Part shown: piece by piece, positions 53,901-60,374 of the stretch
Position numbering within the stretch: position 1 is the first letter of the stretch
How the letters are laid out: every line of letters begins with the position of its first letter
Source of the DNA: Amycolatopsis sp. WQ 127309
GTDB lineage: Bacteria; Actinomycetota; Actinomycetes; Mycobacteriales; Pseudonocardiaceae
Length of the DNA: 64,000 bases
NCBI RefSeq assembly: GCF_023023025.1
Contig: NZ_CP095481.1
Span: forward strand, 2,604,001-2,668,000
Direction of reading: 5' to 3'
Made by a program: the position numbers and the translations under genes
The notes under the pieces: model-generated
Databases searched by the model: none
What the model was told of the DNA's origin: nothing
Seen by the model: only the letters and a program-made list of their open reading frames with translations

Positions 53901-56271
53901 CGACGACGTCTACCAGGACGTCCACGACCGCGCGCTTGCCCGCCGGGACGCCGCCGGACTGCCGCTGACCGACGAGGGCGCCGTCGCGGTCCACGGCTAC
54001 ACCCGCGGCGAGTACGCCTACGACGTCAACGACGCCCTGCGCCGCGGCCCCGGCCACCCCGGGTTCGACCTCGCGCAGGAGAACACCCGCGCGATCGTCG
54101 ACGGCCTCGGCCAGGTGCCGCGGACGTCCGGCGAGACCGTCCGCGGTATTGACGTCGGCGGCGATCCGCGGCTGGCCGAGCTGGTCGCCGGGCCGTACGA
54201 GCCGGGTGCGGTGGTCGTCGAGCCCGCGTTCTCCAGCGCGTCCATCAAGACCGGCGAGCTGTCGACGTCGAAGTTCGGTGACGACGTCGAGCTGCACGTC
54301 CGGTCGGACAACGTCCGCGACATCTCGAAGCTCGCCGAGAACCCGGGTGAGCGCGAGTCGCTGTCGCCGCCCGGGACGCAGCTGCTGGTGCACGACAAGC
54401 GGCTTGAGATCACGCCCGAGGGCCGCCGCAAGTGGGTTGTCGAGGCCGAGGAGATCGGGCCCGGCCACCCGCGCTACCTCGACCCCGAGGCCGCGCAGCG
54501 GAGGATGGCCGAGCGGCGCGCCGAGAACGAGCACAACGCGGCCGAGTTCGACCGGCGCAAGCAGGAGTCGATCGCCGAACGCCTGGGCGGGCTCAACGAG
54601 CCGGTGGTGGAGCACCACCAGCCGAAGGTCAGCGACGTCCTCGACAGCCCGGCCGAGCCGCACGTCGAAACAGCACCACAACCGGACTACTCCTCGCTGG
54701 CGCGCGCGACGAACCCGCCCGCCGAGCCCGCCATCCACGCCGGCGCGGCGACGCCGGCGGAGCGCGCGGCCTACGTCCAGGACCGCCACCCGCACCTGCG
54801 CGAGGTCAACCCCGGCTTCCACGAGCCGGGCGCGCTGGAGAACGGCTACGTCTCCAACTGCACCCGCGGCCCCGAGGCGTACTGGGACCGGCTGCACGGC
54901 GGCGACGCGACGGCCGAGCCGATCCCGCTGCACGAGATGGGCACCCGCGGCACGCTCGAGCACATCGAGAGCCGGTTCGGCGAGACGTTCTCCGATCGCG
55001 CGAGCTACGACGACGTCATCCGCGAGATGCGCGAGCGGCCGGTGGACCACCACGCCGTGGTCGCGGTGAAGTACGAGGGCCGCGGCGGCGTCGAGTACGG
55101 GCACGTCGCGATGGTCGTGCACACCCGCGAGGGCGTCGCGTTCATCGACCCGCAGTCCGGCGACCTGATGCACCTGCCGCACCCGCCAAAGGACATCAAG
55201 CTGCTGCACGTCGGGACGCCGGGCACCGAGCACGTCCAGACCGAGCACGTGCACACCGAAACCCACGGCGGCTACGGCATTTCCGAAGACGGTTTCCTGG
55301 CCCGCGACGACGTCGCCGCGGCGCTCGACGGCCACCCGGACGCCGACTACATCCGCGCCCACCTGCCGGAACACCCCGAGCTGGCCAGGATGCTCGCCGA
55401 CCCGGCCAACGACTACCTGACGCGCTCGCTGCTCGACAACCCGAAGACGCTGGCCAGCCTGCTCAAGCACCCCGAGGCGATCCCGATCCTGGAGGACGCC
55501 GTCCACGAGGTGAACGAGCGCGGGTACAGCGTGGTCGACGACGTCGAGCACCAGGGAGTCGAGCCGTTCGACCCGACTCCGGAACAGGCGGAGATCTCCG
55601 CCGACGTGGCGGCGATCGCCCACGAAGCCCCGGAAGAGCAGCTGCAGCACGAAAGCTTCGACCAAAGCAGAATCGGCGATCCGGAGTACTGCCAGCAGTG
55701 GGTCGCCGAAGAACGTGCGCGCTGGCCCGAGACCCAAGGCACGCTGAACCGGATCACCGAGCGGATCGCGGGTGAGACCGACGGCCACGCGGGGTTCCGG
55801 CCGGAACCGAAGGACGACGTGCGGGCTCTGGCGAAGATCGAGAAGCGCAACTGGGACGGTTCGCTGCTGCACGACCTCGTCGGCACCAAGATCCAGTTCG
55901 AGCAGGTGGCGGACATGTACCGCGCGCTGGACGCGGTACGCAACGATCCCGAACTCACGATCGTCGACTTCTCGGACCGGCTGGCCAACCCGCAGGACAG
56001 CGGCTACCGGGACCTGCAGCTCAACGTCCGGCTGCCGAACGGGCACGTGGCCGAGCTGCGGCTGCACCTGACGCACATCGACGACGTCGCGTCATACGAG
56101 CACGCGCTGTACGAGGTCCGCCGCGACTTCGAGACCTTCAGCAAGAAGGACGGCCACGAGGGCTTCCTTTCGCCGGAAGAGGCGGCTCTCGACGCGGCGT
56201 TGACCGAACAGGTCCGAGGCCGTTTCGAGGAAGCGTTCCGGCAGGGACTGTCATCCGAGGGGAGCAGCTGA
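47911..56271 (+). CDS. Giant WXG/PPE-headed polymorphic toxin with ART, deamidase-like and RelA/SpoT-like domains
   Basis: 2786 residues. Residues 1-330 form a type VII substrate head with the WxG turn NWTGDGADAF near 61 and a hydrophobic helix pair at ~111-135. Low-complexity Ser/Gly/Glu (~330-640), Gln/Pro/His/Gly (~710-1130) and Ala/Glu/Pro/Gln (~1150-1457) regions follow. At ~1471-1710 is an ADP-ribosyltransferase-like domain: R1584, SSS at 1615-1617, E1653-x-E1655. At ~1800-1955 is a papain/deamidase-like domain with S1843 where Cys is expected. A second transferase (~1971-2190: R2078, S2108, E2147-x-E2149) and a second papain-like domain (C2317, H2398, D2413) follow. The last ~150 residues resemble a RelA/SpoT synthetase (D2655 in HDLVGTKIQF, GYR at 2698-2700, E2715). 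GTG 47911 is 9 nt after AAGGGG. Domain calls are by motif reading. It is inferred to be exported by an ESX system encoded elsewhere. Confidence 0.82.
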   Translation: MGMEMPDAVKWLLPIVVGESWPEGDETKLRALRDAWHTASSAIGPASDAGNQAASGIRDNWTGDGADAFVEQWKKFVEGDEAYFKQLADATKALGDSCDQTALDVEYTKYMIIISLIVLAAQIAAMIAAAAVTFGGSTAGIAPAQIATRMTVQMLFRQLLEKLAQQGFKQVAKELLEKLLKQGLKKIGMEVLKNEAINLGMDAGIQGLQMAKGDRQSWDWSKTSDSAISGAVGGVVGAGSGAIGRGATEGLSHSAGGQIADAAMRAGARGAAEGVAQTVGQAAVTGDLGSLTPEQLLTGASSGAVGGAVGGAKEQLHSVHEANIPRAEPGGDGGSGSGSRDSESGSGSGDSGSGDSGSGESRGAGESGGSGSGSGSSGESRNSGESGESGGSRSTGESGEPSGSGESGESGESRGADESGDSRRGSEEPSSSSEPESRSEEPPSRAESSSEPESRSEAPSEPESRSEASSEPESRGEASSEAESRHETASESRHEPESRGEAPASQQRPEPASQRSEPDVQGPARQAAEPVAQQQPEAQRVASDGPAPQQQAPAGGSTPPMGGSGMPSSSGGVSHGGSSSGGSHGADSSGGPSQTGGSPSSPPHGGGSPHGESSSGGSSSGGYGMAPPGFGPEPGRQSGGRPTDNVGAAGFTGGPGQPLAADAGPTPFQGGGAPQQMSPPPAGGFTPQPGGMPSGGAPGGRAGGPGPRPGGPTPPMPSRGGQPPHEQPRRVPPQDPRRMPPGGQAGQAPTPQGGRPPQGGQAPHGGQPQPGGQPPHSGQPQPGGQPPHGGQSPQTGQPTHGGQPPQTGQAPRGGQQPYAGRVQQGGQPPQGGQPQHGGQAPLGGQPTQGGPAQHGGQARPGGQPPQGGPPSHGEQASHSGRTQQSGLPPHSGQGLHSGQAQQGGQPPHGGQAPHGGQAQQGGQPPHGGQAPHGGQPPHGGQAPHGGQPPHSGGGQPSQGQQPSHSGQAPRGGQPQQGGQAPHSGQPPQGGQPLHGGPSTQGGLPQQGGRSSHGGSSTPGELPRQGGLPSQGPQGGGPAQGGRSGPPSHGGLPPQGHPSQGGPHPNDPRRMPPGGWPSQSGQRPAGYPNQPRGLQGPGGRPSMPPPPPGGRPPMPSHDPRVVPPPRFGPPQENLPRGPHNQPPRGFEQPRPVDRAPEQPPVHRPADQAPPVAPATERFAGPAQPARPAEPTAPQRPVEQAPAREHAAEAAPATRGHAAEPAERAVRQPVDEQSATSDHVAEQHGSAAERPAEPSAAEQDRAAERPAEQAAGQPGGERATAEERPGEQVPAERSGQQSHAAEQAVAEQARSEQGPTEHVPVEQPPGEHSAEQPAAERPAEQPPGEHAAEQPPAKHPEERPLTEHSAEQARSEQGPTEHASAEHAPTEQPAAERSAEQTASEQARSEQRPTEQAPAEHTPAEQVPAEQSAEQPPGAHPAEQQLAEHPAEQAPAEQHGDGDDSAVPGPQQGRADEPYLTDERFHTDDPAGVRRIEDTFIDSGRQSSETGEWRHEQVRREALLKRDEFYPGMSDDGAFAVHAYTRHEMVGPLNRALRFGSPELADIAPQAGALVSGLNEMPPHVGTVSRRIDFQGDPARVQAFLGRFHEGAHITEPSFLSSSKVDSGHPRSIFPGEVEMRIDSKTGRDVESMASIGREREVLFKAGSQFEITGIEKGPGHPEHPDYVHGSGGTMDQPQWVVHAEEVTAGDPRYLGDADAQRAIDERRAQERADDERFQREADAETEKFYAEHPELKPSGNLFKLLGGDDAEPPAAERRVPATREPDGGWSRLAEPLTPGGAPVLHAGSVESPQQHARLVRDAVPELAAVNTRNHYGPDALEHGFRTNSAESMVAFERRMNGEDVVAGPGTHQGPAHVSEQLGGQWHSRDGFGDVARDLGERPVGARTAVAFEAGGETHLVAGVHTEHGVVFADPVTGRLAELPHDATGIHEMPLGGGDAAPGIADRLNPTPERVPHDESYLFDGEHHATPADHESIRRAVGDDDVYQDVHDRALARRDAAGLPLTDEGAVAVHGYTRGEYAYDVNDALRRGPGHPGFDLAQENTRAIVDGLGQVPRTSGETVRGIDVGGDPRLAELVAGPYEPGAVVVEPAFSSASIKTGELSTSKFGDDVELHVRSDNVRDISKLAENPGERESLSPPGTQLLVHDKRLEITPEGRRKWVVEAEEIGPGHPRYLDPEAAQRRMAERRAENEHNAAEFDRRKQESIAERLGGLNEPVVEHHQPKVSDVLDSPAEPHVETAPQPDYSSLARATNPPAEPAIHAGAATPAERAAYVQDRHPHLREVNPGFHEPGALENGYVSNCTRGPEAYWDRLHGGDATAEPIPLHEMGTRGTLEHIESRFGETFSDRASYDDVIREMRERPVDHHAVVAVKYEGRGGVEYGHVAMVVHTREGVAFIDPQSGDLMHLPHPPKDIKLLHVGTPGTEHVQTEHVHTETHGGYGISEDGFLARDDVAAALDGHPDADYIRAHLPEHPELARMLADPANDYLTRSLLDNPKTLASLLKHPEAIPILEDAVHEVNERGYSVVDDVEHQGVEPFDPTPEQAEISADVAAIAHEAPEEQLQHESFDQSRIGDPEYCQQWVAEERARWPETQGTLNRITERIAGETDGHAGFRPEPKDDVRALAKIEKRNWDGSLLHDLVGTKIQFEQVADMYRALDAVRNDPELTIVDFSDRLANPQDSGYRDLQLNVRLPNGHVAELRLHLTHIDDVASYEHALYEVRRDFETFSKKDGHEGFLSPEEAALDAALTEQVRGRFEEAFRQGLSSEGSS
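50150..51080 (+). repeat. Tandem HGGQPP-type coding repeats in the giant effector
   Basis: More than 40 short units of the form [PS]HGGQ[PA]P or PQ[GT]GQPP run through the linker. Several 30-60 bp blocks near 50610-50760 are nearly identical at the DNA level, so this stretch is prone to length change and to assembly error. Confidence 0.85.
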
Positions 56272-56717
56272 TGGCCATCCAGGAGCCCACTTTCTACAGG
56301 TACTACGCCCAGACCTATCGGATCGACAAGGTGCCCAACGGCGGTCTGGCGGGCACCCTCCTCGACCTGCAGACGGGTTTCTTCGTCCAGGACGGCAGCC
56401 ACATCCGTGAGGTCCTGCGGGCCACCACCGATTCGAACATCAAAGGTCCGATGAACGAGGAGGACTTCGTCCGGGAGACCGAAAAGCTGCGGAGCCGGTA
56501 CCTGACGGGCGACGGCCCGATCTTCGCGCTCTACGAGACCGTGAAAGGTATAGACGACGTCGCTGTCCGAGAAGGACGCCGCCGGACCCCGCAGGAGACC
56601 GCGTTGGTCCAGGCACTCTGGAAGCGGACCTTCAAGATGTGGGAAGACGAAGCCACCCGTCGTGCGGCCGGTGAGGCGCCGACGTTCGAAGCCAAGCCGC
56701 GCTACCCGAGGCAATGA
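56271..56717 (+). CDS. Small protein after the effector, candidate immunity protein
   Basis: 148 residues; its ATG overlaps the effector stop by one base. It has no signal peptide, no membrane helix and no recognised family. It is rich in Arg, Glu and Asp, with strand-like FYRYYAQTYRIDKVPNGG at the start and helices such as EDFVRETEKLRSRYL and TALVQALWKRTFKMWEDEATRR later. The position directly after the C-terminal RelA/SpoT-like toxin domain is where polymorphic toxin immunity genes usually sit. The role is inference from position only. Confidence 0.55.
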   Translation: MAIQEPTFYRYYAQTYRIDKVPNGGLAGTLLDLQTGFFVQDGSHIREVLRATTDSNIKGPMNEEDFVRETEKLRSRYLTGDGPIFALYETVKGIDDVAVREGRRRTPQETALVQALWKRTFKMWEDEATRRAAGEAPTFEAKPRYPRQ

Positions 56718-58117
56718 TTCACGTGGAACAACGACTTTCGCCCGATGAGCAGCGCACCCTCCTGGTGCAGCTGGGAAAGCTCCTGCGCGAGCACCGGGCC
56801 GACGCCGCACGGCCGGCCGTCGTGGACTTCCGGCAGGTCGGGAAGCACGTCGAGGTCGAGGGGCACAACGCCGCGACGCCGGACGGGCTGGCCGACCTCT
56901 TCGGCCGGCTGCGGCAGGGGATGTACACCGAGGAGCGCGGGACCTGGCTGCAGGCGCGGTTCACGCTCGCGCCCGACGGCACCTTCGACTTCGACTTCGC
57001 GCTCGACGACGAGCCCGTGTGGACGGACCCGCCGGAGGCGACGGCGTTCCCGGCGGAGCTCGGCGAGTTCCCGCGGCCCGACGAGCACGTCCCGGACTGG
57101 TGGCGGATCCGCGCGCAGCTACCACTGGGCGTCGTCTTCCGGATCGCCGACGTCGGGGGCCCGGAGACCGAACGGCCGCTGCTGACCGACACCGAGGCGC
57201 CGCTCGTGCTGCAGTACCTCGAGCGCGAAGCCGTCGTGACCGAGGGTTTCCACACCGACGGCACCTGGATCTGGTCCGCGGCCGTGCCGCGGCTGCTCGC
57301 CGAGTTCGGCCTGCCGCCCGAACCGGACCTGGTCGCGCACATCCGGCGGCACCACTTCCAGCCGCCGTACGTCGAGCCGCTGGTCCGGCGGACCGCCGAG
57401 GCGGACCTGCTGGGGAAGCCGCGGCCGAAACCGGGGCGCACCGACGGCAAACCGACCGGCGGTGACGTCGTCGCGGCGCTGGAGACCACGCCGGACCCGT
57501 CGCTGGACGACGAAGAGCTGCTGACCGTCCTGGTGCAACGGCTCGGTGAGCACGGGGTGTGGCCCGAGGCGTACCGCGTCGGCGACCGCGCGGACGGCAC
57601 GTGGTGCCTCAACTACACGCCGGACGGCTGGGAGGTCGCGGCGTACGTCGACGGCGCACCTCGCGAGCCGAAGCACTTCGGCCGGCTCGAGGACGCCGCG
57701 CAGCAGCTCCTGGGCGCGTTGCTGCTGCACCCCGCCCGGATGACGGCCGGCCACGAAACACCGTTGGAAACGGCTCGGGAGCTGGCCGACTGGCCGGTGC
57801 ACCCGGCCCCGGGTGAGCCTCCCCTCACCCTGCTCCGCAACAAGCGCATCACCCGGCTGGTGGCGGGTACGGTCGTGCTGCGCTTCGGCGAGGAACCCGG
57901 CAACCTCGTTCACCACGGGGAGGTACGGTTCGCCACGACGTCGCTGCCACTCGAACGCGAACGGGTGCAGCGAAGTTACCGGCTGAGACGCCCCGTGCAC
58001 GTGATCACCGGCATCACGGTGCCGTGGGCGAACCTGCCGGGAGGCGCGGTGGCCTACGTGCTGCCGAAGACGATCGCCGAGCACGAGTCCGACGGAAGCC
58101 TGGAGAGGATCGAGTAG
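56714..58117 (+). CDS. Glycohydrolase TNT-related protein, probably catalytically degenerate
   Basis: 467 residues, ATGA overlap. Residues ~1-105 form a domain with RQVGKHVEVEG and GLFxRLRxxMYxxExGTW-type motifs, shared with the last gene of the window. A middle domain has GTWCLNYTPDGWEVAAYVDG. Residues ~370-467 follow the TNT (NADase) pattern: TVVLRFGEEPGN, SLPLERE, Y..RRPVHVITG, PGGAVAYVLP and a final G-S-L. TNT toxins have a Gln in the GGxxQY turn, and it is absent here (GGAVAY); the usual Arg before SLP is Thr. I infer a TNT-fold protein without NADase activity, possibly an immunity or decoy element. It could still be active in another way. Confidence 0.6.
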   Translation: MIHVEQRLSPDEQRTLLVQLGKLLREHRADAARPAVVDFRQVGKHVEVEGHNAATPDGLADLFGRLRQGMYTEERGTWLQARFTLAPDGTFDFDFALDDEPVWTDPPEATAFPAELGEFPRPDEHVPDWWRIRAQLPLGVVFRIADVGGPETERPLLTDTEAPLVLQYLEREAVVTEGFHTDGTWIWSAAVPRLLAEFGLPPEPDLVAHIRRHHFQPPYVEPLVRRTAEADLLGKPRPKPGRTDGKPTGGDVVAALETTPDPSLDDEELLTVLVQRLGEHGVWPEAYRVGDRADGTWCLNYTPDGWEVAAYVDGAPREPKHFGRLEDAAQQLLGALLLHPARMTAGHETPLETARELADWPVHPAPGEPPLTLLRNKRITRLVAGTVVLRFGEEPGNLVHHGEVRFATTSLPLERERVQRSYRLRRPVHVITGITVPWANLPGGAVAYVLPKTIAEHESDGSLERIE

Positions 58118-60358
58118 GTGGAAGCGGCGGAAGCGATTGCCAAGGTCGGCCAGTGGCTGCGCGCGGTGCACGGCCCGGACGTCTCCGGTCCCGCCGGGCT
58201 GCGGGTGGACACCGAGAAGGTGCTGCGCATCCCCGAAGGCTGGTCGGTGCCCTACAACACGATCGCGTTCCTCGACGAGGGCCGGCCGGACAAGGAGATC
58301 TTCCCGCCGCCGTCGGTGGTGGTCCGCGAGCCGGACGGCGAGCTGCGCCAGGCGCACCCGCACCCCGGCGGGCTCTCGGTCCCGGTGGCGTTCCCCGGGC
58401 AGGAGAACTGGCGCGAGGTCGTCGACCCCGAGTACGTGAAGGCCGGGCTCGGCGAGCTGGGCGTGCCGCTGCAGGCCGTCGCCGGCTGGGTGAAGGTCGA
58501 CGCCGACGGCAACCAGACCGGCGAAGAGCGCGAGAACCCGGAGTACAAGGCCGGGCCCATCCGCCGTGGCTACCCGAAGCCGGAGAACACGCTCGAGACG
58601 CTGCTGTCGTTCGCCAGCGTCGGCTGGCTGACGCGGGAGCTGCTGCTCATCGGGCTGATCCGGTGCGAGGTGTTCGTGCCGCTCGACCTGGAGACGGGCA
58701 AGACGGACCGGTTCTACTTTGCCGAGGAGCGCAACGAGCTCAAGGTCTTCAGCTCGACGCGGCACCTGCCCCCGCGCGAGCACGGCTGGTGGCGGGTCGA
58801 CGTCGCCACGCTGGCCGAGTTCGAGCACCCGCCGAACCTGGTGATCAACGGCGGCCCGACGACCATCGAGGACGTCTCCAGCAACGAGCTGGCCCAGATC
58901 GTCAAGCGGTTCCCGCGGCACGAGCCGCGCATCGACGTCCACGGCCGCTGCCCGGAGGCCGAGGAGGACCTGATCCGCGTCGCCGCCGACACCGCGTCGC
59001 GGATGGCGCTGCCGGCGCCGGTCAAGCCGCCGCTCGCCGCGGCCGAGCGGGCCCGCAAGCGCGGCTACGAGCTCACCGCCGAGGAGTGCGCGAAGACCGT
59101 GCTCGGCGAGTCGTGGCTGAAGCGGATGACCATGCCCGAGCCGCCGCGCAGCAAGCCCAACGACCTGCGCGCGAACGGCTTGGCGCCGACGTACGACAAC
59201 GACGGGCGCCCGGTGCCGCGGCTGGACACGTTCGGCAAGTACTTCGAGCGGGACCTCGACGGGTTCCGCTACGGCTGGCAGCGCGTCACCGGCGCGTTCG
59301 TCGGCTTCGCACTCGGCGAGGCGCTCGGCGCCGCGGTCGACCGGATGCCGCTCCACGACATCCACGCGAAGTACGGCATCGAGGGCGTCTCCGACCTGCT
59401 CCCGGCGTTCGACCAGCCGGGCCGGATCGGCTCGCTGACGCAGCGGCTGCTGTTCTACACCGAGGCCGTGATCCGCAGCCCGCACCGCGAGCAGCCGGAG
59501 TCCCGCGAGGCCGAGCAGCTGCTCCCCGACGTCACCCGCGGCGCACTGCAGCGCTGGCTGAAGACGCAGGGCGCGCCGCTGGACCACCCGGACGGCTGGC
59601 TCGTGCAGGTCACCGACCTGCACGCCCGCCGCGACGCCGACGACGCCGAGCTCAACGCCTACCACCAGCTCGCCACCGGGGCCGGGGGCACACCGTTGTC
59701 CGGCGCGGCCGCGCTGCTGCCCGCGTTGCCCGCCGCGCTCACCATGGCCGGTCCCGGCAGCGGGTTCAGCGGCGGCGCGCGCCAGGCCGTGCGCGCGATG
59801 GCCGGCGTCACCCACCCCGGCGAGCCCGACCTGGCCGCCGCGACGTACCTGACCTGGCTGTTCGAGCAGGCGCTGACCAAGGACGCGTTCAGCTTCCCGA
59901 TCTGGAACCTCGGCCGGGAGATCCTCAACCCGGACAACCAGTTCCAGCAGGGTCCGGAGTGGACCGAGATCAAGGAGATGGTCGCCGAGTCGGTGCCGTT
60001 CTTCGGTGAGCACGGCCTGCCCGACCTGCGGATGCCGGAGCTGATCGGCGACGGGAAGAGCACGCTCTCGGTGCTCGGACGCGCTTTCGCGGCGTTGTCC
60101 GGCTTCGAGAACTACCCGGAGCAGGCGCTGCTGCGCGCGGTCAACCACTCCGGCCGCAGCGCGCTCACCGGCGCGATCGCCGGCGCCCTGCTCGGCGCGC
60201 GGACCGGCATCCCCGGGCTGCCGCAGAAGTGGGTCGACCAGCTGGAGCTGCGCTACCTGGTCGAGAACGTGGCTTCGGACGCCTACTGGCACTTCGACCG
60301 GCACTCGGCGCTGAGCGCGCTCGGCGACCGGTGGATCGAGCGGTACCCGCGGCATTAG
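58118..60358 (+). CDS. Degenerate ADP-ribosylglycohydrolase-fold protein
   Basis: 746 residues; GTG directly after the previous stop. The N-terminal ~100 residues (EGWSVPYNTIAFLDEGRPDKEIFPPP) resemble small YrhB/Imm35-type immunity domains, with low certainty. A domain with GWVKVDADG and RRGYPKPENTLETLLSFASVGWL follows and is repeated in the next gene. The C-terminal half (~390-746) is ARH-like: GAFVGFALGEALGA, then RIGSLTQRLLF where active enzymes have TDDTQMT, and NHSGRSALTG where they have NHxGDSDxTG. Both magnesium-binding motifs are therefore lost. It may bind ADP-ribosylated targets or the effector without hydrolysis. Confidence 0.7.
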   Translation: MEAAEAIAKVGQWLRAVHGPDVSGPAGLRVDTEKVLRIPEGWSVPYNTIAFLDEGRPDKEIFPPPSVVVREPDGELRQAHPHPGGLSVPVAFPGQENWREVVDPEYVKAGLGELGVPLQAVAGWVKVDADGNQTGEERENPEYKAGPIRRGYPKPENTLETLLSFASVGWLTRELLLIGLIRCEVFVPLDLETGKTDRFYFAEERNELKVFSSTRHLPPREHGWWRVDVATLAEFEHPPNLVINGGPTTIEDVSSNELAQIVKRFPRHEPRIDVHGRCPEAEEDLIRVAADTASRMALPAPVKPPLAAAERARKRGYELTAEECAKTVLGESWLKRMTMPEPPRSKPNDLRANGLAPTYDNDGRPVPRLDTFGKYFERDLDGFRYGWQRVTGAFVGFALGEALGAAVDRMPLHDIHAKYGIEGVSDLLPAFDQPGRIGSLTQRLLFYTEAVIRSPHREQPESREAEQLLPDVTRGALQRWLKTQGAPLDHPDGWLVQVTDLHARRDADDAELNAYHQLATGAGGTPLSGAAALLPALPAALTMAGPGSGFSGGARQAVRAMAGVTHPGEPDLAAATYLTWLFEQALTKDAFSFPIWNLGREILNPDNQFQQGPEWTEIKEMVAESVPFFGEHGLPDLRMPELIGDGKSTLSVLGRAFAALSGFENYPEQALLRAVNHSGRSALTGAIAGALLGARTGIPGLPQKWVDQLELRYLVENVASDAYWHFDRHSALSALGDRWIERYPRH

Positions 60359-60374
60359 CGCGAGGATGGGGAGA

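Noticed and set aside
49885..56076. 2063-codon minus-strand frame inside the giant effector
   Set aside because: It is a shadow of repetitive GC-rich coding DNA; it lacks any domain, while the + frame has matched duplicated domains.
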